From positions 78,342-142,341 of the forward strand of contig CAWBNB010000018.1 in the NCBI GenBank assembly GCA_963789885.1: a stretch of DNA of 64,000 nt, in the 5' to 3' direction. Within the stretch, counting starts at the first letter, position 1. Each line of letters opens with the position of its first letter. Below, one piece after another: positions 8,804 through 17,976 of the stretch. A program made the position numbers and the translations under genes. This stretch comes from DATEDA01 sp963789885. Its GTDB lineage: Bacteria; Pseudomonadota; Gammaproteobacteria; Burkholderiales; SG8-39. The notes beneath the pieces were generated by a model. It was given only the letters and a program-made list of their open reading frames with translations. It had not been told where the DNA came from and ran no database searches.

Positions 8804-8992
8804 TTACGGCCCATAGCAGGGTTGAATGGCATTTCGCGGATCTGTCATGACCTGCCCGTTCACTGCATCGCCGCGGTAATCGAGGCGGGAGTGCAGACTT
8901 GCACGACTGAGCGCTGACTCACGTGCCAGCCCTTCTGCCAGACAGTGGGGGCACTTCTGTTCGAGCGGTATGCTGTGGCTGCACGTCGTCAT
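8804..8992 (-). CDS. Small Cys-rich protein, paralogue of 18886-19074
   Basis: The 62-residue product begins MTTCSHSIPLEQKCPHCLAE, with Cys-Ser-His and Cys-x-x-Cys spacing that suggests a small zinc-binding site. It ends around DYRGDAVNGQVMTDPRN. A second copy 10 kb away has the same length and the same start, middle and ribosome site (AAGGAG, 10 nt before ATG). That conservation is the main reason to call it a gene. No family is recognised and no membrane segment is seen. Confidence 0.6.
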   Translation of the reverse strand: MTTCSHSIPLEQKCPHCLAEGLARESALSRASLHSRLDYRGDAVNGQVMTDPRNAIQPCYGP

Positions 8993-9153
8993 GACTAATC
9001 AGCTCCTTCAATGCCTTACCAGGTTCGACGCACTCGGCACGATCAGAGCGTGCTAAAGTGGTCTCCGCTGTAGGCTCTCTTGCACCTGCCTTCGGATCCC
9101 GTCATCAGCGGTGCAAGATCCTTTGATCCGATACTTTCCGGGTCGAATTCCGC

Positions 9154-9459
9154 CTACCCCCGCGTCTTCCGCTTCGGGCGCGGAACTTCTATGAGGACGT
9201 GCTTCTTCGCGTCGACCTTGTAGTGAGCATGTGTCCTGAGGCTATCCGGATCCACGTGAAGGATGGATGCACTGGTCGTATCTCGTCCCGCTCTTGCGGC
9301 ACGCTCCAGGGCCTCCCGCTCGAGAACACTCCGATCCGGGTGCTTTCCCCCACGCAAACTCACACATTCATGGATATGCATGATGTTCCCATTCTCGGAA
9401 TCGTAGATCACGACCACGCTCGATTGCTCGATTAGGCCAAGGGCTTCAGTGGTTGTCAT
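9154..9459 (-). CDS. Hypothetical 101-aa protein
   Basis: Start supported by AAGGTGAG five nt upstream. The product (VVVIYDSENGNIMHIHECVS near the N-terminus, ending in a basic PRPKRKTRG tail) is soluble with no signal peptide. It is the second gene after the 9498-9815 protein (38-nt gap), in a transcript probably driven by the conserved element at 9911. I do not recognise a family; similar small proteins that begin with a strand-rich HIH-containing region are uncharacterised. Confidence 0.65.
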   Translation of the reverse strand: MTTTEALGLIEQSSVVVIYDSENGNIMHIHECVSLRGGKHPDRSVLEREALERAARAGRDTTSASILHVDPDSLRTHAHYKVDAKKHVLIEVPRPKRKTRG

Positions 9460-9497
9460 GGTGTCTCACCTTTCCTTTCTCGCAGTTCGAGCTCTCG

Positions 9498-9815
9498 TTA
9501 ATTGAAGAATTCGACCGTGCACACGGCAGTCGCCTGGCAGTCGACGACCTGCAACAGGAAATCGACGCGCGTGCAGTTCTTGTTCGGGAACCCGGCGAAT
9601 ACACCGGGACTGCTACTGGGCTTGGTGACGCCGCCTTCCACAAAATCCTCCACACTCGCGATCGCGGTACCGTCATCATCGTTCACGGCAACGCGTGACA
9701 ACGCAATGTGAGCCCAGACCGACGATGGCCCAAAGTCGATGTGAAGGCTCTTCGACGTGCTGGTGTTGATGGCGCCGATCTCGAGGATCTTCGCTGCGAT
9801 TCCAAGTAATGCCAC
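9498..9815 (-). CDS. Hypothetical 105-aa protein, GTG start
   Basis: An AAGGAG six nt before a GTG sets the start at 9815 rather than the upstream Met at 9863. The product is beta-rich (SLHIDFGPSSVWAHIALSRV, then AVNDDDGTAIASVEDF) with Cys residues near the end (CTRVDF, VVDCQATAVC). No signal peptide or membrane helix is clear. First gene of a two-gene unit; conserved element copy 4 lies ~120 nt upstream. Function unknown. Confidence 0.65.
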   Translation of the reverse strand: MALLGIAAKILEIGAINTSTSKSLHIDFGPSSVWAHIALSRVAVNDDDGTAIASVEDFVEGGVTKPSSSPGVFAGFPNKNCTRVDFLLQVVDCQATAVCTVEFFN

Positions 9816-9910
9816 GACAATCTCCTTCTCTAAAAATGAACTGCCGACAAACCAGATGTCCACATGAACCCTCTTCGAGAGTCATCGCACGGGCGAGACT
9901 CGTCGGTACG

Positions 9911-10003
9911 TGGAACTCTAGGCGCATGCACGACAGCGGCATATCCCGGGAATGCGTTTGCGCATCCCGCGGCTCGGCTAAGTCCGCCGGATTAGTCCGA
10001 ACG
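9911..10003 (-). promoter_or_regulatory. Conserved upstream element, copy 4
   Basis: The best-preserved copy. Toward the gene it reads CGGACTAATCCGGCGG, then ATGCGCAAACGCATTCCCGG, GATATGCCGCTGTCGTGCAT and GCGCCTAGAGTTCCACG. It contains a perfect ATGCG-4 nt-CGCAT inverted repeat next to CCCGGG. It separates the 9498 operon from the ruined kinase. Confidence 0.7.
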
Positions 10004-10014
10004 TACCGCCCCTC

Positions 10015-10603
10015 GCGCCCGGGCCGCGCGCGGATTCGACACGCGCAACATCGTGCCGGTGGCCAAAGAGGCGGTATCGAGGCGTGCACCCCAGATCTTG
10101 CGCGCGTCTTCTCCGCCATCACGCAGCGTCTACGCCGACGCGAACGGTACAAATCGTGGCTTGCGGTCGCCGATGCCGCGCTGGCCGTTAACCCTGTCTC
10201 CGGCAGCGGTGTCGCACGCGCATTGCCAAGCTGACCGTGACCTCGAGTGCACCACGTACTTGAATGAACGCGCGCTTTACCACCTGGGGGTGGCCCAAAT
10301 GGTCCGGGCTTCACTCCCGGGCCGAGAATTTCAAACGTGTTCCCATCGACCTGACGACCACCGTTCCCGCTGTCGCCGGGGCGAGAGCGATTCCAGTTAT
10401 CGGGGAGCCGTTGTGGTTGCGACCACGCGGTCTCCAACAGTGGCGACGTCGCATCATCAAGGACGAGCTCGGCCGAGCTCAGCCTCAATACGGGATCCGC
10501 GGCCCAGCTTGGGCAGGCGATCAGGACGATCCAGCCTAGCGCCAAGGGCAGCCGCCACCCCCAGCAGCATCGCTTTGCTCCTGACGGGTGCGCTGAAGCG
10601 CTA
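10015..10603 (-). pseudogene. Sensor kinase, internally deleted relic
   Basis: The 5' part (10390-10570) codes AADPVLRLSSAELVLDDATS and LPDNWNRSRPGDSGN, matching the N-terminal periplasmic domain of the intact kinase. The 3' end (10015-10110) codes GARLDTASLATGTMLRV in another frame, matching that kinase's last residues. Transmembrane, histidine and ATP-binding regions are gone, replaced by ~280 bp of unrelated sequence. It immediately follows an intact response regulator, so that regulator has lost its usual partner. Confidence 0.8.
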
Positions 10604-11251
10604 TTAGCCGAGGAGGCCCATCTTGGTCGCCTCATAGACAGCTTCGCCGCGCGAATGCACGGCGAGCTTCCGATAGATCTTCTTGACGTAAGTCGTCACC
10701 GTGTGCTGCGAAATATCCAGCAGCTTCGCGATCTCGGTAAAGCGGAATCCCTTGGCGATGAGCGACAAGGTCTCCGATTCGCGGGCCGACAGCTCGCAGA
10801 AATCCCCCGCGGGTGCCGGCGTCAGACCGTTTGCCGGACGGAGCTTCTTGAGCAGCTGGCGCGCGACGATCGGGCTGATCGGCGAACCGCCCGCACGCAG
10901 TTCTCTCATCACCTCGATGAACTCTTCGGGCAGACTGTCCTTCAACCGGTAACCAGTAGCGCCTGCTTCGAAGCTCGCGAGCACATGCTCTTCATCGCCA
11001 AAAACGGTGACGACCATGATGTCGGTCTCGGGATACCTGCGGGCGGTCTCGCGGATGATCTCGATGCCACTCACATCAGGCAGCCCGAGATCGACGAGCA
11101 TTACATCCGGCGCACCACGCGCGAGCGAATCCCGTGCGGCGCCCCCGTCCCGCACGGCCGCGAACAGCTCGAACTCCGGGTCCGAGGCGACGATCTTGAC
11201 GAAACGGTTGAGGAACGAGGGATCGCCTTCAACGATCATGACCTTGATCAT
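10604..11251 (-). CDS. NarL/LuxR-family response regulator (orphaned)
   Basis: The 215-residue product has an N-terminal receiver (phospho-acceptor Asp54 in VMLVDLGLPD, Lys in YRLKDS) and a C-terminal LuxR HTH (ARESETLSLIAKGFRFTEIA, HTVTTYVKKIYRKLAVHSRG). The start at 11251 has AAAGG seven nt upstream. It is very similar to the regulator at 17977. One acidic-pocket residue is Gly (VEGD instead of VEDD), which may alter Mg binding or phosphorylation. With its kinase ruined it may answer the intact paralogue's kinase or act unphosphorylated. The two paralogues could recognise the same sites, for which the six-copy element is a candidate. Confidence 0.85.
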   Translation of the reverse strand: MIKVMIVEGDPSFLNRFVKIVASDPEFELFAAVRDGGAARDSLARGAPDVMLVDLGLPDVSGIEIIRETARRYPETDIMVVTVFGDEEHVLASFEAGATGYRLKDSLPEEFIEVMRELRAGGSPISPIVARQLLKKLRPANGLTPAPAGDFCELSARESETLSLIAKGFRFTEIAKLLDISQHTVTTYVKKIYRKLAVHSRGEAVYEATKMGLLG

Positions 11252-11255
11252 CTCG

Positions 11256-11420
11256 CTACCTTTCGTGATCTGCGCGCCTGGGGACTGGCGTGAGAGTGGA
11301 ATTTCGTCCTCGACTTGGAAGGCCGCCCTTCTTTGCAGTTGGCCCCTCGTCGGAATCGCTGGATTCATCCGTCTCTTCGAGACAGCGCATCTTCGTAAGC
11401 GCTACCTTTACCTTGCCCAT
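11256..11420 (-). CDS. Small ORF (54 aa) directly upstream of response regulator
   Basis: MGKVKVALTKMRCLEETDES begins after AGGAA with good spacing, and the stop lies four nt before the regulator start, so the two would be translated together. The start resembles the first 20-30 residues of larger uncharacterised beta-rich proteins that begin with a strand and CxEETDExxxDE. Here the frame soon becomes low-complexity (SDSDEGPTAKKGG), so it may be a truncated remnant of such a gene rather than a complete one. Confidence 0.4.
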   Translation of the reverse strand: MGKVKVALTKMRCLEETDESSDSDEGPTAKKGGLPSRGRNSTLTPVPRRADHER

Positions 11421-11699
11421 TGTGGTTTCCTAATTCAGTTATCACGACAATCGCACTGCGAACGGCGACTTTGCGTTCACCACTGCAACGACTGCAGTCG
11501 CAAACCCGCTGGATCCCTCCGCCGGCAAGGCTCATGTCACCTCAACAATAGCCCGCGCTGGCACGACGTTTCCATAGTCAGTTTCACATGTCGCTCGCCC
11601 CGAGGAAACTTAGGGCATGCGTCGCCACGCCATTGCAAACACGTCGCCACGCCAACCCTCGAGCCACCCGCGCGGTAGCGCGCAAAGCGGCTGGCTGGT
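11421..11699. other. Intergenic; short direct repeat and possible terminator
   Basis: No gene seen. A 13-bp direct repeat CGTCGCCACGCCA occurs at 11620-11632 and 11642-11654. The sequence just beyond the LuxR-gene stop (about 11660-11695) can fold with AGCC..GCGCG pairing CGCGC..GGCT, possibly the terminator of the LuxR-type gene. Confidence 0.4.
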
Positions 11700-12996
11700 T
11701 TAGGCAGTAGGAATGAGTTGGGGAGTTGGCGCCGCGTGGAGGCTGGCGGCGAGTTCAGCGCGCGAGCGCGCGCCCAGCTTGCGGAAAATGGACTGCAATT
11801 GATTCGCGACTGTATGCGCGCTTGAACCACGGCGCTGAGCGATATCGCTATTTGTCGACCCAGAGATGAGGTGCACGACAATCTCGCGCTCCGCCGTGGT
11901 GAGGCTTGCAACACGGCCTTCGTCGACCAAGGGAGCGGCGCCGACGAGAAGCCGCTCCCCGGCGACCGATACCTCCGCAAGCTTGCGTCTGAGTCCGCTC
12001 GGCGCGAAGAAGAAGGCGAGCTCGGCTCGGGAAGACAGTCCAAGCTTCTCCTGAGCACTAGCCGTACAGTTAGTAACCGCAGAGTCCGAAACGCCGAGTG
12101 TGTAGCTGATCTCTTTCGTTGCACGCCCTAATCCTACGAACTCAGCCACCTGCCGCTCGCGTAGCGTTAGGCCGCGCGGATCGGGGTAGGCTGGGTCATT
12201 CTTGATGGCAACGATGAAACGCTTGCCGTCGGTATCGAACCGATCCACGAGCGACCAACGTCCATCCACGAGGGCTTCCCAGGTATCCATTGCCGCGTCG
12301 GGATCGCTACGCCCGGCCGCTGTGCGTGCGCATTCGATGCGGCGCACCGTTTCGCGCAGTTTTTCTCGCACTGGAGTGGCGGTTGCTTCATCGCGCGCAT
12401 CGTGCAACTTCCCGCCTGAGTCGAGAACGGCTTCGATCGAGGCGAGAATCCAGCGAAAGCCCGCGCGCGATGCTGCGCAATCGAAGCCCTGCACCCAGAT
12501 GCGCGGCGACCTGTGGCCAGCGCTTGCGTTCCAAAGCTGATGGTTTACGATAATTCTTTACGTAGGTGCCAAAGGCAACACCTAGCCCAGTTCCACTCTG
12601 CCCGCCGGCCATGAATGCATCACGTAAGCGGCCGCGCGTCAGTCCCAGGAAGCGGCGCTCGGCAATGCGCGGCGCGAACTCGGTAAGGCGCGGGAAGAGT
12701 TCGCTCAACGAACCGACCACTACCCCACCGCGATACGCCAGATCAAAATACTCCCTCGATGCTATGGCATGGCCAGCGCGACACAATGCGTTGACCCATG
12801 GGGAAGCTAGAGTGGAGAACTTGCCCAACTGAAACGATGTGGGGGTGCACCGATAAGTCCAGGCAGTACTGCGCATCCCGGGATCAACGAGCGGCAGCGC
12901 GCAGTCGAATAGCTTGTCCAACCATTCCTGGTCATTGCAATCGAGGGCATAGCTCGACTCGATCAGTGAGATCCAGTCGGCGCGCTTGATATGCAT
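11700..12996 (-). pseudogene. LuxR-type regulator with two tandem HTH domains, frameshifted
   Basis: Two overlapping minus-strand frames form one protein. The first (from 12996) gives an N-terminal domain ending RWPQVAAHLGAGLRLR; the second (to 11700) continues with RETVRRIECARTAAGRSDPD and WEALVDGRWSLVDRFDTDGK, then two LuxR HTHs, LTLRERQVAEFVGLGRATKE and LTTAEREIVVHLISGSTNSD. The join needs one indel around 12450-12490. Family members are single polypeptides of ~400 residues with sensor-like N-termini and an HTH end. Either a recent pseudogene or an assembly indel. Effector ligand unknown. Confidence 0.7.
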
Positions 12997-13421
12997 GTTG
13001 GCTTCTGACGACGATTTGACCGAGATCGCACGTGCCCCAGATATCGGGCGGCGAGCACAGCCACAGAGTAGCCGGCCGGATCACCTCAAGTCCGTCGGTA
13101 TGACCGGCGCGACTGTGATCTTTTCACCCCCCCGCTGCGTTGAACGGTCACCGCAAGCCGCCGGAGATTCTCGATCCCGAGATCGACCGCGTGACGCGGT
13201 TCCGGCGATGGGCGGCGACGACATCTTCAAGAACCTGCGGACCGTCCCGGGAAGTTTTTGGTGCTTCCGAGCCGGTCGTGGTGCAGCCGACGCTCGCCGA
13301 GAAGCAGATTCACGAGGATCTCGCACGGCTCGCCTGCGCCGCCGAGCGCATCGCCGCCGTGGTCAAAACCTGTTGATCGTGGCCGACCGCGCGGTGGAAG
13401 CTGATCAGCGTCGCGCGTCGG
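12997..13421. other. No confident gene; possible phage-like debris
   Basis: Plus-strand frames such as 13140-13376 (ILDPEIDRVTRFRRWAA, EKQIHEDLARLACAAERIA) look protein-like but are short and mutually out of frame. They precede a nuclease fragment of phage type. I cannot assign them. Confidence 0.3.
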
Positions 13422-13653
13422 ATGCCGGCTCGCAAGGTCGATAGCACGCAAGCGGCGATCGTCCACACGCTTGAGCGCGCCGGCCGGTTGTTGCGTCTGG
13501 CAGATCAATGGCGCGATCGATCTGCTCGCCTGCCGCGCCGGTCGCCTCCACCTGCTCGAATGCAAGACCGGGAATGGCCCGCTGACCGCCACGCAGCGAG
13601 AACTCCTCGACGAAGAGGATCTACGCGCAGTTGAATATAGGCATTGGTCGTGA
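13422..13653 (+). pseudogene. VRR-NUC-like phage nuclease fragment
   Basis: Frame one gives MPARKVDSTQAAIVHTLERA. After an indel near 13480 a second frame gives VWQINGAIDLLACRAGRLHL, then LECKTGNGPLTATQRELLDE. The Asp in IDLL and the Glu-Cys-Lys (E-x-K) are the metal-binding core of PD-(D/E)XK VRR-NUC proteins, small nucleases common in phages and ICEs. The C-terminus is lost. It converges on a second nuclease fragment. Confidence 0.6.
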
Positions 13654-13679
13654 TGCCGTCGCCCTGCAGCAGCGGACTT

Positions 13680-13922
13680 CGGCGCGCTGGTTGAAGATCA
13701 TGCGCGCGAGGTTTTCTTTGGAGGCATTGCCGTAGAGCTGCCCGTTCTCGGGCGCATCGATTACGCTAAAGCGGGTTTTGTGTTGCCGCTTGTCATCGTC
13801 GAGCAACGTGATCGTGTCGCCGTCGGTCACTCCTACCACGCGCCCCTCAATGACTCACTCCGCCGCAAGAGTGGTCGCGCAAGCAGCAGGACTAGAAGAG
13901 CGGTCGCAAGGAGCCGCTGCAT
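13680..13922 (-). pseudogene. Staphylococcal-nuclease-like (SNase) fragment
   Basis: A hydrophobic leader (MQRLLATALLVLLLARPLL) is separated by a frameshift and an in-frame TGA from VIEGRVVGVTDGDTITLLDD, then SVIDAPENGQLYGNASKENL. The Asp-Gly-Asp-Thr and Asp-Ala-Pro-Glu motifs are diagnostic of exported thermonuclease-like proteins. The expected catalytic Arg of the first half (usually IRLxGIDAPE) reads TRFSVIDAPE here. The 3' half is missing. Confidence 0.65.
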
Positions 13923-14016
13923 AGCTGAACGGGGGGAGCGCCCTTGTGCCGCACTCGCGGCCGCGAGCCGGTCACCTGTGGGTGGCGAATTCCTAGTATG
14001 AGCGAAGCCGCCGGTG

Positions 14017-14115
14017 CATCTTGCGCGTGGCGAACCTTCCTTCGGCGCACGCCATCACGATCTCGTCCTTGCCAACATCGGCGCCGATATTGAGCGCCAC
14101 GGATGGGGTTTGCAT
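14017..14115 (-). pseudogene. IS110-family transposase, first ~30 codons
   Basis: MQTPSVALNIGADVGKDEIV follows a GGAGG site. It matches the DEDD-type N-terminus of IS110-family transposases, in which the Asp of GADVGK is the first catalytic residue. After about 30 codons homology ends in the terminus of the neighbouring IS. Confidence 0.6.
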
Positions 14116-14377
14116 GGTGTCCCTCCAATGATTACGCTTTCGGTTGCTGGGGTGGAACACACACCGGCGTGAGCTTGCGGTCAAATCTGCGGTCGCATGC
14201 CGCTAGATTCTTCATCGACGCTGGGTGGTGTGGGTGGGGGAGTTCTCCAGAAGTCTGTCCCTCTGGGGAGGGCAGATGCCTAGACCGGCCCCGCCACCCC
14301 GGCCTCTTCACTGTTGCACAGAAGGCAGCCGAAAACACCATCGGTTCGCACCACAACCTCGAGCATCGCCGATCCAA

Positions 14378-14496
14378 GGGCTGTGGACTTGTGGACAGTT
14401 CGCCGGCAACCCCGCCGGCGAACCGGGGCGCTTGCCGTGGATAACGATGAAGCCGTTATCCACCGCGCACCCCTCTGCCCACAGGGTCCACAGCCC
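14378..14496. repeat. Nested inverted repeats (three perfect stems)
   Basis: An 11-bp outer stem GGGCTGTGGAC/GTCCACAGCCC (14378-14388, 14486-14496) encloses two perfect 10-bp hairpins. These are GTTCGCCGGC-6 nt-GCCGGCGAAC (14398-14423) and GTGGATAACG-7 nt-CGTTATCCAC (14437-14463). The second contains TTATCCAC, close to a DnaA-box. Could be an IS end, a structured RNA or a replication-like site; it lies inside mobile-element debris. Confidence 0.75.
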
Positions 14497-14534
14497 TCAT
14501 CATCTTCAAATGGAAACCCACTGAAGAAAGCATA

Positions 14535-14685
14535 CAAGCCTGGACCTATTCCGCTGCGAATCGATCTTCCTGCGCAGTCACTGGGTGCTGGTAGTTATGG
14601 ACGTGTTCACCCGCCGCATCATCGGTTTTGGCGTCGAGCGTGAATGCATCGACGGCGTCTTGGTATGTCGGATGTTCAACTGCTA
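14535..14685 (+). pseudogene. Integrase-core transposase fragment
   Basis: Codes SLDLFRCESI...HWVLVVMDVFTR and IIGFGVERECIDGVLVCRMF in patches, matching the DDE core around the first catalytic Asp of the transposases at 22818 and 36493. It ends in a stop that overlaps the FadL stop codon on the other strand. Confidence 0.7.
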
Positions 14686-16060
14686 GAACCAGTAGCGAAA
14701 GGTAACCGATAGCGCGTCATTTGCATTGTTCGTCGCCCCCTTAACAGTGACGGTCCCGGCAGTCGGAGTACCGGCGAAGAACAGCCGAGTCAGATTGATG
14801 TCGGCGTGCTGGAAGAAGGTGTGACCATAGCTGACGTCCATGGCTAGTCTCTCGCTCATCGCATAACTCACGCCGAGGCCGATGATAGTCGCGTCGCTGT
14901 CGGGGCCAGTCGTATTGCGGAAAGCATCGACGGTAGGCGTTTGCTCATATCGGGCGCCGCCTCGGAACGTCCATTTCTCGCGCCACTTGTATTGCGCGCC
15001 GATCGCAAATCCGAAGGTGTTACGGTAGTTTTGGGGAAGCACAATGTTCGGGTTCCCGTTGGCGAAGGCAAGCCGAATCTCCTTGAAACTCTCCCAGCCA
15101 TACCAATCGATCTCGCCGAGCAACGTGAGGCCCGTCACGGCTTCATGCGCTATCCCAACCGAGACGATCTGCGGCAGGTCTAGGTTGAACGACGTCGCGA
15201 ACCTTCCGTTGGCCCCTGCCAGGGGACCCGCAAGACCGCTGATCGTGGTGTTTCCCTGGAGAGTGTGGGAGATAGGCGAGCGATACGCCACGCCGAATCT
15301 GGTGCGCTTGGCGTGAAACATTACACCGACATTGAATCCAACTTTCCAGTCGCTGCCGGTAGTCGTTGACGAGCCATCAGTGGCCGATGTCGGTCCCCCC
15401 GGGGACCAAGGTATTCGGCACGGCGCTCACTGATTTCACGTCGGCGTATTGGATGTCCAGTCCAGCGCCGATCGACCAGAACTCGTTGATTCGATATGCG
15501 ACAGTGGGGGCGATGTCGATGGTCGTAAGCCTGGTGTCGACTGAATCGTAGCGCCCGAACCAGCCGCTGCCATAATCGACCTCAAGGCCAAAGGGTGAAG
15601 TGACGGCCAGACCAAGCCAGAGGTCCCTGTTGAGGACGGGGGCGGCCGCGTAGAAATTCGGTATCGCTACCCGGGTGTCTGCCGCGCCCGTGGTGCCGCC
15701 GTATTGCACCGGCGCGCCGAGCGTGCCCGGTGTCGCGGCCGTCGAGCCTTGGTTGGAGATGTTCGTGCTAGCTTTAAGCCCGTCGATCCCGACTTGAACG
15801 AAAGCCCGGTCTAGCTGAGTCGCACCCGCCGGGTTGTAGTAGAGCGTGCTACCGTCCTGGGCGAGCGCGACGGTTCCTGCGTTGGCCAGCCCGACGCCTA
15901 TCGCGCTTTTCGGCCCAATGTAGAAACCACCCGCGCTTACGCCGCCACTGAGTGGCAGCAGTATCACGCCGGCTAACCAGCCGCCAAACGTCGTGACGCT
16001 TAGGACAACTTTGACCACGGCACAAGCTCCCTCGCCGGACCGGGCCCTTGCATAGCGCAA
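14683..16060 (-). pseudogene. FadL/OMPP1/TodX-family outer-membrane transporter, frameshifted
   Basis: The N-terminal frame (15377-16060) has a signal segment, GGFYIGPKSAIGVGLANAGT and LYYNPAGATQLDRA. The latter is the FadL hatch hallmark (N-P-A near the N-terminus). The C-terminal frame (14683-15321, extending upstream) ends LSVTFRYWF, the aromatic end typical of outer-membrane barrels. The two join around a CCCCCCGGGG run near 15396-15408, where a single-base slip would restore ...VPGG into TDGSSTTTGSDWKVGFNVG. Such proteins import long-chain fatty acids or aromatic hydrocarbons. The frameshift sits in a homopolymer, so a sequencing error is quite possible. Start codon uncertain. Confidence 0.75.
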
Positions 16061-16141
16061 ATTAGTACGCAGCCAGCCGCCCGAAAAATCCTTCCGTTCG
16101 TCGGCACCCTAAGGCAATCGAGCTTTCAAACAAGCAGTACT

Positions 16142-17935
16142 TCAAGACGAGCGAGGAATCAGGAGGCTCAAAGTGGTGCCCGTAGCAGAGGCCTTGACGT
16201 CAAACGTCGCCCCCAGCGACTGGGTGCGCCAACGCATGTTGGCCAGGCCGCGGCCCTCGCGTTCAGGGGCGAATCCACGCCCATCATCGGCGATGCGGAT
16301 GAAGACGTGTACTTCGGTCGATCCGGCCTGGACGGTGATCGTCCGCGCGCCTGCGTGCTTGATGATATTGGTGAAGGCTTCCTGCACGATGCGCAGGATG
16401 TGCAACACGTTCTGCGGCGTGAGCGAGGCGAGCTTGGGGATGTCGCGCACCTGCCAATCCAGGACGATGCCCTGCCTCTTCAGCCGGCCCTCCAGCCGAT
16501 AGCGCAGGTTTCCGAGCACGGCGAGCAGGTCATTGTCGGTGGGCTCCATCGAGTCGATGGTAAGGCGCAGGCCGTCAAGTACTTCGCGCAGTTCGGCTGC
16601 GATCTCCGATCTGGGTGGCTCGCCGTGCTCGACGAGGTCGAGCGTGGCGATGAGGCGCGAGCCGATGCCGTCGTGCATCTCGCTCATGAGCCGTCGGCGC
16701 TCCTCGGCGACAGCGGCGCGGCGTTCCATCTCCTGCAGACGCGTGAAGTTCTGAGCGAGCTCCTCGTGCTTCTGCGCGACGCGCTGCTCGAGCTCGACGT
16801 TAACTGTCTCTGCGACGTTCAGCGCCCCGACGAAGCGATTGGTCAGATGCCAGCCGAACACCAGGGACGAGAGCATTGTGAAGTACGGCAGAACGTGAAA
16901 GCTGTCGAACGCGAGCATGTCGCTGTCCACGAGTCCGGTGTGGATCGTCGCGGCGATGACGAGTGCGAAGGCTATCGCCGGCAGGCCCGCCTCGACCGTG
17001 CGCTCACGGCAGGCCTTGCGGATCATCAGCGCTGCGAAAAACATGCCGACGGGTATCATCGGAAATAACCAGCTGTCCGCGACCGCGTTGAGCCGCGCTG
17101 GACCCGAGGCGAACATCAGGACCGGCCCGAACGCTGCGTAAATCACGAGGATCCTTTCGAAGCGCGGCCAGCGCAGATCCAGATAGCGCATCAGGAAGAC
17201 GATGAACAGGAGTGAGACCCATCCGAAAGCGCCATACACGCAGATCTGCCAATGAAACGCCGGCATCTGGATGTCGCGGACGACCAGGTTCGCGGCCGGA
17301 ACCGACCATAGCACCGCGATCACGGACAAATACACGTAGGTCGGCTCGGCCCGACGCCGCACCCATAACGCGAACACGAACAGGCCGACCGCCAGGAGCG
17401 CGAGATAGCAGAGTGCAGGCAGGACGTTCTGTATCAGGACCCGGCGCTCATACTGCGGACGAAGCTCGGCGTCCGGGCCAAGCGTGATCTCGCTTAGCCC
17501 GCCCCGCGTATTCGGGTACGCCCAGAGCCGCACATGCAGGACGTTTTCACCTGGCTTCAGCAGATCCGATGGGATCGAATGAAGCTGCGGCCAGTTCCAC
17601 TGGCGCGCCACAGGCTCCTCGAAGCGCCCACCGCTCCCCACCAGCGCGCCGTTCAGGTACAGGGCGGCGTTCATGCTCAGCTTGGGGATGTAAAAGGCGT
17701 AGAGCTCACGGGACTCGCGCGGCAGTGCAAAGTGCAGGCGATACCATGCATTGCCGCCCACCCCCGGACGCGACCGATTCCAGTTATCCGGCAGTGATTG
17801 TGGCTGCCATGATGCGGCGTCCGGCGGTGGCGACGTCGCATCGTCGAGAACGAACTCGGCCGAGGTCAGGCTCAATACCGTGTCAGCCGCGCCGGCAGGG
17901 GCCGTGATCAGGCCGATCGCCGCGGCGAGCGCCAT
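16142..17935 (-). CDS. Sensor histidine kinase, 7TM type, NarL-partner family
   Basis: A signal peptide is followed by a periplasmic beta-sandwich domain (~20-155), as in 7TM-DISM sensors. Then come about seven membrane helices (~170-365), a coiled coil, a phospho-acceptor box (RRLMSEMHDGIGSRL, His421) and a HATPase domain (VQEAFTNIIKHAG, ADDGRGF, GRGLANMRWR). The HPK7-like H-box fits partners of NarL/LuxR regulators. It directly follows its response regulator (41-nt gap). The periplasmic domain suggests sensing of an external, perhaps carbohydrate-like, signal. Two damaged copies of this gene exist at 10015 and 6515, plus a tail at 19278. Confidence 0.85.
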   Translation of the reverse strand: MALAAAIGLITAPAGAADTVLSLTSAEFVLDDATSPPPDAASWQPQSLPDNWNRSRPGVGGNAWYRLHFALPRESRELYAFYIPKLSMNAALYLNGALVGSGGRFEEPVARQWNWPQLHSIPSDLLKPGENVLHVRLWAYPNTRGGLSEITLGPDAELRPQYERRVLIQNVLPALCYLALLAVGLFVFALWVRRRAEPTYVYLSVIAVLWSVPAANLVVRDIQMPAFHWQICVYGAFGWVSLLFIVFLMRYLDLRWPRFERILVIYAAFGPVLMFASGPARLNAVADSWLFPMIPVGMFFAALMIRKACRERTVEAGLPAIAFALVIAATIHTGLVDSDMLAFDSFHVLPYFTMLSSLVFGWHLTNRFVGALNVAETVNVELEQRVAQKHEELAQNFTRLQEMERRAAVAEERRRLMSEMHDGIGSRLIATLDLVEHGEPPRSEIAAELREVLDGLRLTIDSMEPTDNDLLAVLGNLRYRLEGRLKRQGIVLDWQVRDIPKLASLTPQNVLHILRIVQEAFTNIIKHAGARTITVQAGSTEVHVFIRIADDGRGFAPEREGRGLANMRWRTQSLGATFDVKASATGTTLSLLIPRSS

Positions 17936-17976
17936 CCGCCAACGACCGCGGCCGTGGTGGCAGCGGTGTCACGGGC

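Larger units (their letters stand above)
13976..14685 (+). mobile_element. Remnant of integrase-type IS with internal replacement
   Basis: Starts with the terminal sequence CTGTGGGTGGCGAATTC (13976-13992), then TAGTATGAGCGAA, identical to the left ends at 35305 and 54148. The 3' part (14535-14685) is a fragment of the same IS's transposase. Between them lie an IS110 fragment and a structured inverted-repeat region, so the element was broken by other insertions. It abuts the stop codon of the FadL gene. Confidence 0.65.

Noticed and set aside
10250..10360. Possible tRNA in the spacer of the kinase relic
   Set aside because: A GGTCCGGGCTTCACTCCCGG stretch pairs locally, but no cloverleaf or T-arm GTTCGAATC could be built.
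9676..10635. 319-codon minus-strand frame as a single gene
   Set aside because: It strings together a kinase N-terminal relic, unrelated sequence, an out-of-frame kinase tail and the regulatory element.
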